A DNA stretch of 64,000 nucleotides from Terriglobia bacterium (lineage in GTDB: Bacteria > Acidobacteriota > Terriglobia > Terriglobales > Acidobacteriaceae). The stretch is taken from positions 620,001 through 684,000 of the forward strand of contig JAIQGK010000003.1 in the NCBI GenBank assembly GCA_020072645.1, written 5' to 3'. The position numbers and the translations under genes are program-made. Positions 16,546 through 25,246 of this stretch are shown here, one piece after another (the stretch's first letter is position 1; every line of letters begins with the position of its first letter). A model generated the notes under the pieces. The model searched no databases and had not been told where the DNA came from. It saw nothing but the letters and a program-made list of their open reading frames with translations.

Positions 16546-17688
16546 ATGGAACGATCATTTTCACAGGAGGACAAAACTGCGCAGCCATCAGCAGCTTCAC
16601 CAGCCCTTCCCGGCAAAGAAGAGATGATTCATCATTCTTCCTCCAGCCTGGAATTGGAAATGCCTGTTGAATTCCTGCAATTGCGAATCACGCCGATTTC
16701 ACATTTTTTTGTGCGCAATCATCTGGACCAACCCTCAATTTCACCGGGCGCAGAATGGCGATTGACGGTAACCGGCGAGGTAGAGCAGCCAGGCTCTCTG
16801 AGTTTTTCTGATTTGACCGGCTTTGCGCCACACTCGATCACGGCAGTACTGGAATGTGCCGGCAATGGGCGGGCCTTTTACCGTCCAGAGACGCCGGGAA
16901 CGCAATGGCAGCGGGGCGCTGCAGGAAACGCTCATTTCAGCGGCGTGCGTTTACGCGACCTGTTGCTGCGCTTCGGCCTGAAAGTAACCGGCAAGCACGT
17001 GATGTTCCGTGGCCTGGAGGAAGCTTCACCCCAGACCCCGCCATTTATCCGCAGCATTCCCATTGAAAAAGCGCTCGATGAAGATACGCTTGTGGCGACT
17101 CAGATGAATCATGCGCCATTAACCAAACATCACGGAGCTCCCGCGCGCGCCATCGTTCCAGGATGGATTGGCGCGAACTGGTGCAAATGGCTCACCGAAA
17201 TCAGAGTCATCGATAAGGAATTTGATGGCGAGTTTATGAAGAATGCATATCGAGTTCCGCGGCAACCCATTTCGCCAGGGACTTCGATCAGACACGATGA
17301 TACCCGTGCTCTCACAAAGCTAAACACCAAGTCGATCATTGTGGCGCCGGTCAATGGCACAACCGTCAAGGCAGGGACCCTCCGCATTTCCGGCGCCGCC
17401 TGGACGAATGATGTTGCAGAAATTACCAGAGTGGACATTTCAACCGATGCTGGAGTCACCTGGAAGGCCGCAGAACTGGAAGGCGATCCTGTCCGCTATG
17501 CGTGGCGATTATGGAGTTATACCTGGAAAGACGCGGAGCCGGGGGACCATATCATCATGTCGCAAGCCACAGATAGCCGTGGGAACCGTCAGCCTGAAAC
17601 AGCAGCGTGGAATCCCGGAGGTTATCTTTATAACGCCATCGATCAGATAAAAATTCATGTGCGGGCGCAAGCGGAAGGAGCGGGCTAG
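16546..17688 (+). CDS. Sulfite oxidase-like molybdopterin enzyme
   Basis: 380 aa. ATG 16546 is preceded by AAGGA at a good distance, so it is preferred over ATG 16531. The N-terminal half is the oxidoreductase molybdopterin-binding domain with the Mo-ligand Cys in LECAGNGR (Cys104 from this start) and GVRLRDLL; the C-terminal half is the Mo-cofactor dimerisation domain (TLRISGAAW, RVDISTDAGVTWKAAEL). No Tat signal, heme or membrane anchor, so cytoplasmic with an unknown electron acceptor. Related enzymes oxidise sulfite. It interrupts the acyl-CoA genes without obvious metabolic connection. Confidence 0.9.
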   Translation: MERSFSQEDKTAQPSAASPALPGKEEMIHHSSSSLELEMPVEFLQLRITPISHFFVRNHLDQPSISPGAEWRLTVTGEVEQPGSLSFSDLTGFAPHSITAVLECAGNGRAFYRPETPGTQWQRGAAGNAHFSGVRLRDLLLRFGLKVTGKHVMFRGLEEASPQTPPFIRSIPIEKALDEDTLVATQMNHAPLTKHHGAPARAIVPGWIGANWCKWLTEIRVIDKEFDGEFMKNAYRVPRQPISPGTSIRHDDTRALTKLNTKSIIVAPVNGTTVKAGTLRISGAAWTNDVAEITRVDISTDAGVTWKAAELEGDPVRYAWRLWSYTWKDAEPGDHIIMSQATDSRGNRQPETAAWNPGGYLYNAIDQIKIHVRAQAEGAG

Positions 17689-17689
17689 C

Positions 17690-17809
17690 GTGAGCTACAA
17701 CACAATCTTATATAGCGAAGCTCAGGGCATCGCCACCATCACGCTGAATTGTGCAGACAAGCGCAATGCCGAAGATGCCGGCCAAAAGAAGCACACGGTG
17801 GTGATGTGA
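17690..17809 (+). pseudogene. 39-codon chimera: crotonase start fused to HMG-CoA lyase end
   Basis: GTG 17690 opens VSYNTILYSEAQGIATITLN, nearly the same as the start of the crotonase at 18359 (VPYNTVLYTESPGIATITLN). After about 27 residues it switches to GQKKHTVVM and stop, matching the last residues of the HMG-CoA lyase (AKKHTVVM). A ribosome-binding site (GGAAGGAG) is retained. The simplest reading is a tandem duplication of the lyase and crotonase region followed by deletion, leaving only the ends. Likely non-functional. Confidence 0.75.
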
Positions 17810-18357
17810 AATCAAAGCGAGCCATTCTGATAGTGGCGCTGGCGAGCACGATTGTCCTGGCCGACATGTACCTCTTTGCGGGATACATTCCCGCGCTGGT
17901 ATGGCATGCGCGGCACGGCAATCACGTGGAGATGAACGGACTCAGGTTCCGAGTGCCGCTCTTGTATGAGGAAGACCATAGCGGTCGGATGAATGAGCTC
18001 TCCATCAGTACGCTGGGCGGGCCTTACAAACGCAAATTTGGCTTTGTCACAATCGATTTTCACCGGCAGGCCCCCGCCGGGCCAGATTCGCCGGAAGGAG
18101 TAGCACGCCTTGCGAGCTTCGGCCTCAGAAAATCCGCCGGTGCAAGACTGAGACTTGCCAACCGTGAAGGCGTTTGCTTTACCTATGTTGCGATCACTAC
18201 CGGCGAAGATGCTCCGGCGCCAGCCCAAATTATGGCGGGCAGCATTTCTTGCACATTTGGCAATGACCTTGGCGTCAGATTCAACGGGACACCGAAGGCG
18301 GTTCCAGATTTTTATGCCATCATCGCGAGCGCAGAAAATGTCAAAGGAAAACAATAG
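17806..18357 (+). CDS. Hypothetical membrane-anchored protein
   Basis: 183 aa from GTG 17806, overlapping the chimera's TGA by GTGA. VKSKRAILIVALASTIVLAD is a single N-terminal transmembrane segment or uncleaved signal, and the remaining ~150 residues should be periplasmic. They include LRFRVPLLYEED and FGFVTIDFHRQAPAG. No catalytic motif recognised. It ends one base before the next GTG start, so it is co-transcribed with the crotonase. Confidence 0.65.
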   Translation: MKSKRAILIVALASTIVLADMYLFAGYIPALVWHARHGNHVEMNGLRFRVPLLYEEDHSGRMNELSISTLGGPYKRKFGFVTIDFHRQAPAGPDSPEGVARLASFGLRKSAGARLRLANREGVCFTYVAITTGEDAPAPAQIMAGSISCTFGNDLGVRFNGTPKAVPDFYAIIASAENVKGKQ

Positions 18358-18358
18358 C

Positions 18359-19141
18359 GTGCCTTACAACACCGTGCTTTATACCGAATCCCCGGGCATC
18401 GCAACCATCACCCTCAATCGCGCGGAGAAACGCAACGCGATTAGTTATGAGTTGATCGACGACCTGATCGCGGCATTGAAGCAGGCTGCGGGCTCGGCGG
18501 CGCAGATCGTCATCCTCACCGGCGCGGGCAAAGCATTCTGCTCCGGCATGGACTTGGACAATCTTAAGCAGCTCACCGGACGCACGCACGAGCAGAACAT
18601 CCAGGATTCGGAAACCATGGCGTCACTGTTCCGGACGCTCTATGATTTTCCCAAACCGACGATTGCCGCCGTGAACGGGCCTGCCATCGCCGGCGGCACA
18701 GGCTTGGCGACGCTGTGCGATTTCACGCTGGCTGTCCCTGAAGCGAAGTTTGGTTACACGGAAGTGCGGATCGGTTTTGTTCCGGCGATTGTTTCAAGCT
18801 TTCTTATCGCCAACATCGGCGAGAAACGCGCGCGCGATCTGCTGCTTACAGGCCGCATCTTTGGCGCCGAAGAAGCTCTGAAGCTCGGGCTGGTGAATGA
18901 AATCGTTGTGCCTGAACAGTTGATGTCGCGCGCGCAGGAGCTGGCCGCGCAATTGCTGGAGAACAGTCCTGCGTCATTGCAGGCCACAAAGAAGCTGCTT
19001 TCCAGCTATACTCGCGAGCAACTGGACCGTCAGGTAAAACAAGCGGTGCAGGGCAACGCCGGCATACGGCAGACCGCCGACTTTAAAGAAGGCATCACAG
19101 CATTTCTGGAGAAACGCAAACCCACTTGGACAGGAAAATAG
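18359..19141 (+). CDS. Enoyl-CoA hydratase (methylglutaconyl-CoA hydratase candidate)
   Basis: 260 aa complete crotonase from GTG 18359: CSGMDLDNLKQL (about 61-72) and GPAIAGGTGLATLCDFTLA (about 106-124) form the oxyanion hole; FGYTEVRIGFVPAIVS (about 131-146) carries the Glu; a full C-terminal helical domain follows (DFKEGITAFLEKRKP). Together with the carboxylase beta subunit and HMG-CoA lyase it would complete the methylcrotonyl-CoA to HMG-CoA branch. The next gene overlaps its 3' end by 16 bp if the TTG start is right. Confidence 0.9.
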   Translation: MPYNTVLYTESPGIATITLNRAEKRNAISYELIDDLIAALKQAAGSAAQIVILTGAGKAFCSGMDLDNLKQLTGRTHEQNIQDSETMASLFRTLYDFPKPTIAAVNGPAIAGGTGLATLCDFTLAVPEAKFGYTEVRIGFVPAIVSSFLIANIGEKRARDLLLTGRIFGAEEALKLGLVNEIVVPEQLMSRAQELAAQLLENSPASLQATKKLLSSYTREQLDRQVKQAVQGNAGIRQTADFKEGITAFLEKRKPTWTGK

Positions 19142-19572
19142 AAGACGGCAAGCGAGAGATCGTCGGCGAGACCAAGCTGCGCGTGCGCTATGCCGAGACC
19201 GACAAGATGGGCGTGGTGTATCACTCTAATTTCGTCATATGGTTTGAGGTGGGGCGAGTGGAACTGCTGCGGCAGCTTGGTTTTCAATACAGCGAGATGG
19301 AAGCAGAAGACAACTGCCACATTCCGGTGGTCGATCTGCGCGTCCGCTACAAAGCCCCGGCCTTATATGATGATGAGATCGTGGTGCGCACGCAGATTAA
19401 GAATGTGCGTTCGTCACTGCTGCACTTCAGCTATGAAATCTTTCGCGAGGCCGACCGCACGCTGCTGGCTACGGGTGAGACCATGCACATTATCGTAAAC
19501 AACAAGCTGGAACGCACGGCGCTGCCGGAAAAATATATGCAGGCTTTCAACGGGACCAGGAAAAATCCATGA
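19126..19572 (+). CDS. YbgC/FadM-like acyl-CoA thioesterase
   Basis: 148 aa hotdog-fold protein: RVRYAETDKMGVVYHSNFVIWFE carries the catalytic Asp within the YAETDxMGVVYHSNY signature of 4-hydroxybenzoyl-CoA/YbgC thioesterases. It hydrolyses acyl- or aroyl-CoA. The start is uncertain: TTG 19126 overlaps the upstream gene and no ATG lies before the active site. Its stop overlaps the hutH ATG (ATGA). It could serve the acyl-CoA genes or release product from the hydroxybenzoyl-CoA reductase-like enzyme. Confidence 0.85.
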   Translation: MDRKIEDGKREIVGETKLRVRYAETDKMGVVYHSNFVIWFEVGRVELLRQLGFQYSEMEAEDNCHIPVVDLRVRYKAPALYDDEIVVRTQIKNVRSSLLHFSYEIFREADRTLLATGETMHIIVNNKLERTALPEKYMQAFNGTRKNP

Positions 19573-21080
19573 GCGCTCTTCAAATTAGCGGAAACGATCT
19601 TTCACTCGACGAGCTGCGTGAAGTGGTCTATGAGCAGCGTCCGGTAGAGCTGGCGGATGGCGCTCGCACAAAAGTTGTGGCCGCGCGCGAAGTGGTGGAG
19701 AAACTGCTGCGAGAAAACCGCGTGGCCTATGCCATCAACACAGGTGTGGGCAAGCTGAGCGACGTGCACATTGAGCCGGCACAAAACCGCCAGCTCCAGG
19801 TGAACCTGATACGCTCGCACTCAGCGGGCGTGGGCGAGCCGCTCAGCCAGGAAGAGACGCGCGCCATGATGCTGCTGCGCGCCAACTCGCTGGCCAAAGG
19901 ATTTTCTGGCGTGCGTCCGGAAGTGATGGAGCTGATCTGCGCCATGCTGAATAAAGGCGTGCATCCGGTGGTACCGTCACAGGGAAGCGTGGGCGCAAGC
20001 GGCGACCTTGCTCCGCTGGCGCACCTGGCGCTGGCGATGATCGGCGAAGGCCAGGTTTGGGCTGAGAACACGCGCACCAGCAGCGCTGGAGCTTTGCAGC
20101 GCGCCGCGATCAAGCCGTTGGTTCCGGAGGCAAAGGAAGCTATCTCTCTCATCAACGGAACGCAGGCCATGCTGGCGGTGGGGACGCTCTCACTACTTGC
20201 GGCTGAGACGCTTGCCGAAAGCGCCGATGTACTCGGTGCAATGTCACTCGATGCATTGCATGGGACTGACGTCGCGTTTGATGCGCGCATCCATGATGCG
20301 CGTCCGCATTCCGGGCAGACACAAGTCGCGGCCAATTTACGGCGACTACTCAAAGAAAGTGAGATTCGCGAGTCGCACAAAGACTGCGGACGAGTGCAGG
20401 ACGCGTATTCATTGCGCTGCATTCCACAAGTTCACGGCGCGGTGCGGGATACGCTGGCATTCTGCAGGCGGACGTTTGAAATCGAGATGAATTCGGCGGT
20501 GGATAACCCGCTGGTGTTTGTGAAAGGCCACGGCGAAGGCGACATCATCTCCGGCGGAAATTTTCACGGTCAGCCATTGGCCTTTGCGCTGGACTATCTG
20601 GCAATCGCTCTGAGCGCGCTGGCGGGAATTTCTGAGCGACGCATTGAGCGTCTTGTGAATCCTGCATTGAATGAAGGCTTGCCGCCATTTTTGGCGCCCG
20701 ATGCCGGTATCAATTCCGGCTTCATGATGCCGCAGGTGACGGCCGCGGCGCTGGCCAGTGAGAATAAAGGGCTGGCGCATCCGGCTTCGGTGGATTCGAT
20801 CACGACGTCGGGCAACAAGGAAGATTACGTCTCCATGGGCATGGCGGCGGCGATCAAGTTGAAGCGCGTGATTGCGAACACGACGAACGTGCTGGCGATT
20901 GAAGCTTGCGCGGCGGCGCAGGCGCTGGATTTTCTGTCGCCGCTTAAGAGCAGCCAGCCGTTGCAAAAAGCGCATGCTGCCATCCGCAAGGTGAGCCCAA
21001 AGATCGAGCATGACCGCGTGTTTGCTGAGGATTTTGCGAAGCTGGCGGAGTTGATCCGCGCGGGCGCATTAATAAAATAA
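19569..21080 (+). CDS. hutH: Histidine ammonia-lyase family (MIO) enzyme
   Basis: 503 aa, normal length. GSVGASGDLAPLAH contains the Ala143-Ser144-Gly145 triad that cyclises to the MIO electrophile. YAINTGVGKLSDV (about 54-66) supplies the Tyr loop, and QDAYSLRCIPQVHGA and NPLVFV segments are typical of HAL. It converts histidine to urocanate; a phenylalanine or tyrosine lyase cannot be fully excluded. ATG overlaps the thioesterase stop. No other hut genes are nearby, which is unusual for a dedicated histidine pathway. Confidence 0.9.
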   Translation: MSALQISGNDLSLDELREVVYEQRPVELADGARTKVVAAREVVEKLLRENRVAYAINTGVGKLSDVHIEPAQNRQLQVNLIRSHSAGVGEPLSQEETRAMMLLRANSLAKGFSGVRPEVMELICAMLNKGVHPVVPSQGSVGASGDLAPLAHLALAMIGEGQVWAENTRTSSAGALQRAAIKPLVPEAKEAISLINGTQAMLAVGTLSLLAAETLAESADVLGAMSLDALHGTDVAFDARIHDARPHSGQTQVAANLRRLLKESEIRESHKDCGRVQDAYSLRCIPQVHGAVRDTLAFCRRTFEIEMNSAVDNPLVFVKGHGEGDIISGGNFHGQPLAFALDYLAIALSALAGISERRIERLVNPALNEGLPPFLAPDAGINSGFMMPQVTAAALASENKGLAHPASVDSITTSGNKEDYVSMGMAAAIKLKRVIANTTNVLAIEACAAAQALDFLSPLKSSQPLQKAHAAIRKVSPKIEHDRVFAEDFAKLAELIRAGALIK

Positions 21081-21124
21081 TTTTTTACGCGAACGCGGAC
21101 TCAGGAAACCGCGGAGAATGCCCA

Positions 21125-21508
21125 TCAAGTTGCGTACTGCGCTTCGCCGTTGCCAAAAGACCAGTTCTCTTTCGCCGTTTCTACCAGATTGATAAAGACA
21201 TCTTCTTTGCGCAAGCCTGCTTCCTGATGGAGCAGATCCGCGATCCGCCGATAGAGCGACTTCCTGACTTCCAGCGTGCGGCCTGCGCTCAGCGTGATCT
21301 GAATGATGACCAAGTCATCTGTGCGATGGATCTTCAGATATTCCGGATCGTAAATAAAATCTGCGGGACTATGTTCAGTGATGATGTGGAAGCGGTCCTG
21401 CGCGGGGATGGCAATCGTCTCAACCAGCGCGCGATGAACAGCATCAGAGACTTTTCGCTTGTGCGACTCAGGCTTGCCCGCAATCAAAGAAATTCGAACC
21501 AGCGGCAT
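21125..21508 (-). CDS. Tautomerase-family protein
   Basis: 127 aa beginning Met-Pro-Leu-Val-Arg-Ile-Ser, so removal of Met exposes the catalytic Pro1 of the tautomerase/MIF superfamily. The length (fused beta-alpha-beta pair) and segments FHIITEHSPADFIYDP and VIIQITLSAGRTLEVRK fit the PF14552-type tautomerase. Substrate unknown; related proteins act on keto-enol or halo-acid compounds. Convergent with hutH. Confidence 0.85.
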   Translation of the reverse strand: MPLVRISLIAGKPESHKRKVSDAVHRALVETIAIPAQDRFHIITEHSPADFIYDPEYLKIHRTDDLVIIQITLSAGRTLEVRKSLYRRIADLLHQEAGLRKEDVFINLVETAKENWSFGNGEAQYAT

Positions 21509-21716
21509 GTAATCTCCTGTAAAGATCTATCCAATGGATTCACTGAGAGAGAAAAGGATGCAGTCTGGCGCGGCCCTCAGGCGTTTTATCCCAACAACTT
21601 CGGCAAAACGTATCCGTCGCTCCCGCGTCTAAATCTTCAAGCTGGGAACCTTTTCCACGATCGCCAGTATTCTCCAAAAGCCGTGTCTCTACATTTCCGG
21701 ATCAGGAGCTTGAACC

Positions 21717-24149
21717 ATGATGGAAACAATCCTGCAGGACCTGCGTTACGAATTGCGCGCATTGCTCAAGTCGCCGCGATTCACCTCCATCGCTCTTATC
21801 ACTCTGGTGCTGGGCATTGCCGCTAACGTAGCAATCTTTACTTTTGTCGATGCGGCATTGCTTCGCCCGCTGCCATACCGTGATGCGTCGCGGCTGATGG
21901 AGGTCTACGACACGCGGACGGCAGAAGTGTTCACGCAGTTTGAAGCTTCTTATCCTGACTATCTTGACTGGCGTGAGCAGCAAAAGGTATTTGACGGCCT
22001 CGCGGGCTACGGACAAAACCAGGTCTTGCTGCGCGGCGCAGGCGCTCCGGAATTGCTGCCTTCCGCGGTGGCGACGGACAATTTTTTCCAGACCATTGGA
22101 GTGCATCCTATTATTGGGCGCGACTTCCGCGCCGGTGAAGACCAGGCCTCCGCGCCGCGATTGGCGATACTCAGTTATGGCTGGTGGCAGCGGCATTTTG
22201 GCGGCAAAGATGTCATCGGCCAAGCGCTCAACATTGACGATGAGCCTACAACCATTATTGGCGTCTTGCCGGTGGATTTTCATTTTGCTCCTGTCGGCGA
22301 TCCTGATGTGTGGCTCACGCTTCACGCCAGCGGCCCCTTGCTGCAGCGTAGAAACCTGCACTGGCTTGACGTTGTCGGCCGTCTGAAACCGGGGATCTCT
22401 CGCGAGAGTGCCGCCGCGGCCATGAACCTGATCGCGGAAGGACTGGAAAAACAATATCCGCAATCGAATGACAAACTCCGGACGGCCATTGTGCCGCTGA
22501 ACGAAGTCATTGTCGGCCAGGTCCGCCCCATCCTGCTGGTATTGCTTGGCGCCGTGGTGCTTTTATTGCTGATTGCCTGCGCCAATGTTGCCAACCTGCT
22601 GCTGGCGCGCGCCATGGCTCGTCGAAATGAAATGGCCATTCGCACCGCGCTGGGCGCAAGCCGCGCAAGATTAATCGGCCTGATGCTCACGGAAGGTCTC
22701 ATCCTCTCATTCACTGGCGCTATCGCCGGAATGGCCGTTGCGTACTGGACCATCAAAGGCTTTGTCGCGATGATCCCTTCTGCCTTGCTGAACAACATGC
22801 CTTACCTCAAGCACATGAGCATTGACGCGCGCGTGCTGCTGTTTGCTGTTGCGCTGGCCATCATTACCGGCGTTGTGTTCGCGTTGGCGCCGGCCTTACA
22901 GGCAGCCAATCCTGACGTGCAAGCCGCGTTAAAAGACGGCTCGCGGAGTTCGCAGTCAAGTTCATGGCGGCGCTTTGCTTCGGCGCTCGTCGTGGGTGAA
23001 GTTGCGCTCGCCATGGTGCTGCTTGCGGGCTCCGGGCTGCTCGTCAAAAGTCTCTATCGGTTGCTCAACGTCAATCCTGGGTTCGATCAACATAACCTGC
23101 TGGGCATGGGCGTTGGACTTTCGCAATCGCGCTTTCCCAAAGATCAAGACCAGTTGCAGGCCATGCAAACTTTGCTTGACCGGCTGCGTGCGCTGCCCGG
23201 AGTAAAGTCCGTTGGTACCAGCAGCGTGCTGCCGGTATCGAACGGCGGCAACACCAGCAACCTTCGCGTTGTGGGTGTGCCTTCAGCAACGCCGCAGGGC
23301 CGTGAAGCCAACAGCCGATCGGTGAATCGAACATATTTCCAAACCCTGGGCGCGGAGCTGGTGCAAGGAAGCTGGTTTACTGATGGCGACAACGCCACCG
23401 GCCCGCAGCGCGTGATCGTAAACAAAACGCTGGCTGATCAGTTCATGCCCGGCCTTGATCCGCTCAAGCAGCAGATATGGTTCACGTATTCAGACAAAGA
23501 AAAGCCGCGTCAGATCATCGGCGTGGTGCGTGACGTCAAAGAAGGCCCGCTCGATACCCCGGCACGTCCCGCAATCTATACGCCCATGGAAGCAAATGCG
23601 CGCCTGTTCTTCGGTCTGCTGGTTCGCACCGAACAAAAGCCAGATGCGCTGTCTGCTGAAATACAAAACACCATCCGCCAGTTTGATCCTGACGTGGTCA
23701 CGTTCAGCGTCCAGACCATGGATGACCGCATCCAGCGCTCGCCTGCCGCATTTCTCCATCGCTATCCGGCGGTTCTGGCCGGCATGTTTGCGGGCCTTGC
23801 GTTGCTGCTAGGGACGATCGGTCTTTACGGGCTGGTCGCATACTCCGTGAGCCAGCGCACGCAGGAAATCGGCATTCGCATGGCCCTGGGCGCGCAACGC
23901 GGAAACGTCCTTAACATGGTCCTGGCGCAAGGCGTTCGCTTGATCATTCCGGGCGTGGTGGCCGGCATCGTGGCCGCCATGATCGTTTCATATCTCATGC
24001 GCAGCATGCTCTTTGGTATCCACTCATGGGACCCGGCGATCTTTGTCGCCGTAACGGCCATCCTGGCGATTGTGACTCTGGCGGCCAGTTATGTACCCGC
24101 TCGCGCCGCAACAAAGGTTGATCCGATGGTGGCGTTAAGGTATGAGTAA
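21717..24149 (+). CDS. ADOP-type FtsX/MacB permease
   Basis: 810 aa. N-terminus [20 protein letters not shown], first transmembrane helix at about 22-42, periplasmic MacB_PCD domain, FtsX core helices (about 270-420), second periplasmic domain, second FtsX core to the end ([17 protein letters not shown]). This two-core design without an attached ATPase is the 'acidobacterial duplicated orphan permease' layout; a separate ATPase may power it. Likely transports or extracts lipophilic compounds, ligand unknown. ATG 21717 or 21720 may be used. No ATPase gene is adjacent. Confidence 0.92.
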   Translation: MMETILQDLRYELRALLKSPRFTSIALITLVLGIAANVAIFTFVDAALLRPLPYRDASRLMEVYDTRTAEVFTQFEASYPDYLDWREQQKVFDGLAGYGQNQVLLRGAGAPELLPSAVATDNFFQTIGVHPIIGRDFRAGEDQASAPRLAILSYGWWQRHFGGKDVIGQALNIDDEPTTIIGVLPVDFHFAPVGDPDVWLTLHASGPLLQRRNLHWLDVVGRLKPGISRESAAAAMNLIAEGLEKQYPQSNDKLRTAIVPLNEVIVGQVRPILLVLLGAVVLLLLIACANVANLLLARAMARRNEMAIRTALGASRARLIGLMLTEGLILSFTGAIAGMAVAYWTIKGFVAMIPSALLNNMPYLKHMSIDARVLLFAVALAIITGVVFALAPALQAANPDVQAALKDGSRSSQSSSWRRFASALVVGEVALAMVLLAGSGLLVKSLYRLLNVNPGFDQHNLLGMGVGLSQSRFPKDQDQLQAMQTLLDRLRALPGVKSVGTSSVLPVSNGGNTSNLRVVGVPSATPQGREANSRSVNRTYFQTLGAELVQGSWFTDGDNATGPQRVIVNKTLADQFMPGLDPLKQQIWFTYSDKEKPRQIIGVVRDVKEGPLDTPARPAIYTPMEANARLFFGLLVRTEQKPDALSAEIQNTIRQFDPDVVTFSVQTMDDRIQRSPAAFLHRYPAVLAGMFAGLALLLGTIGLYGLVAYSVSQRTQEIGIRMALGAQRGNVLNMVLAQGVRLIIPGVVAGIVAAMIVSYLMRSMLFGIHSWDPAIFVAVTAILAIVTLAASYVPARAATKVDPMVALRYE

Positions 24150-24218
24150 CTCTGGCCGACGAATAGCCGAATAATCACATTTTGTTTGGTCAAAATTGTG
24201 GTGTAAAGTGGCCCTGTT

Positions 24219-25172
24219 ATGCGCCCTGCATTACTTCTGCTGCTTTTGTTCCCGTGCCTGACCGTTGCGCAGGACTGCACGCAGACCGTGCCGGCAATTA
24301 TGGTCGATGAAACAACCAGGACATTCTTGCCTGGGATTACCGCTGATCGTTTACATGCGCAACTAGGCAGCGCTGTTGTTCCGGTCACCAGCGTTGAGCG
24401 TATTCCAGGTTTCCGCGTGCTGATTTTGTTTGATACCAGCGGCAGCATGGAGCAGAAGGACAGTTTGTTCATTCATCAGCATAAAGCTTTGGTTCTGGTA
24501 AACAGGACATTGGACGAATTGCTGGACGAGTTGCCCCAGGGTAGCAAAATTGAATATGGCTTATTCAATAATGATGCGGCGTTCGGGCTGGCATTTGCCG
24601 CAAATCCGGACGAATTGCGGAAAAGTCTCTCCGATTTAACGGAACAAATGAAGCGCCGCAAAATGAAGCATACCGCGCTCTACGATGCGCTACGTGAAAG
24701 CTTGCAGCGGTTTGATTCTCCTCAACCTGGCGATTCAGTCCTGCTCGTGACCGACGGCATGGATAATGAAAGCCGTCTCAGAGCGGGAAAAGTTCAGGAG
24801 GAAGCAGCGAGAAAAGGTGTTCGCGTCTTCACCATTCTGATAAAGGACGACAAGCCTGATATTGACGGTTCACGGCTGGTGATACTCGATTTTGCTGAGC
24901 GTACCGGTGGTAGCGTTCACGTTATCAACGTGGACGGAAGTGCCTGGGGTGGCGACAAAGAGCCGGAAGCGGAGCGGCTGGAATTGCGACGCTTCTGGAG
25001 CAACGAAGTGCTTTCCGGATACTTGCTGCGTTTCAACGTTCCTGCCGGCGCCAGGAACCAGCGCAAATGGCTGCTCAGAGTGGACCGCTTGCCTGGCCAG
25101 AAAAGCAGAACATTGGCCGCATATCCCAGCCGTCTCAACGCGTGTCCGGTTGCAACTGCTGCGGCGCACTAG
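24219..25172 (+). CDS. Secreted VWFA-related protein (Acidobacteria type)
   Basis: 317 aa. Cleavable signal (MRPALLLLLLFPCLTVAQ), short N-terminal domain, then a von Willebrand factor A domain with the MIDAS motif DTSGSM (Asp72-Met77), Thr in KHTALYDAL (about 151) and VLLVTDGMDNES (about 174). This arrangement is typical of the VWFA-related family expanded in Acidobacteria. Probably an exported metal-dependent adhesion or scaffold protein. Stand-alone transcription unit. Confidence 0.88.
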   Translation: MRPALLLLLLFPCLTVAQDCTQTVPAIMVDETTRTFLPGITADRLHAQLGSAVVPVTSVERIPGFRVLILFDTSGSMEQKDSLFIHQHKALVLVNRTLDELLDELPQGSKIEYGLFNNDAAFGLAFAANPDELRKSLSDLTEQMKRRKMKHTALYDALRESLQRFDSPQPGDSVLLVTDGMDNESRLRAGKVQEEAARKGVRVFTILIKDDKPDIDGSRLVILDFAERTGGSVHVINVDGSAWGGDKEPEAERLELRRFWSNEVLSGYLLRFNVPAGARNQRKWLLRVDRLPGQKSRTLAAYPSRLNACPVATAAAH

Positions 25173-25246
25173 CTTCCAGCCTCAGCAATCCCCTTTATCA
25201 CCCAATGCGAAACACGCTCTGCTGCAACTTATCCCGACAAAGAGCC

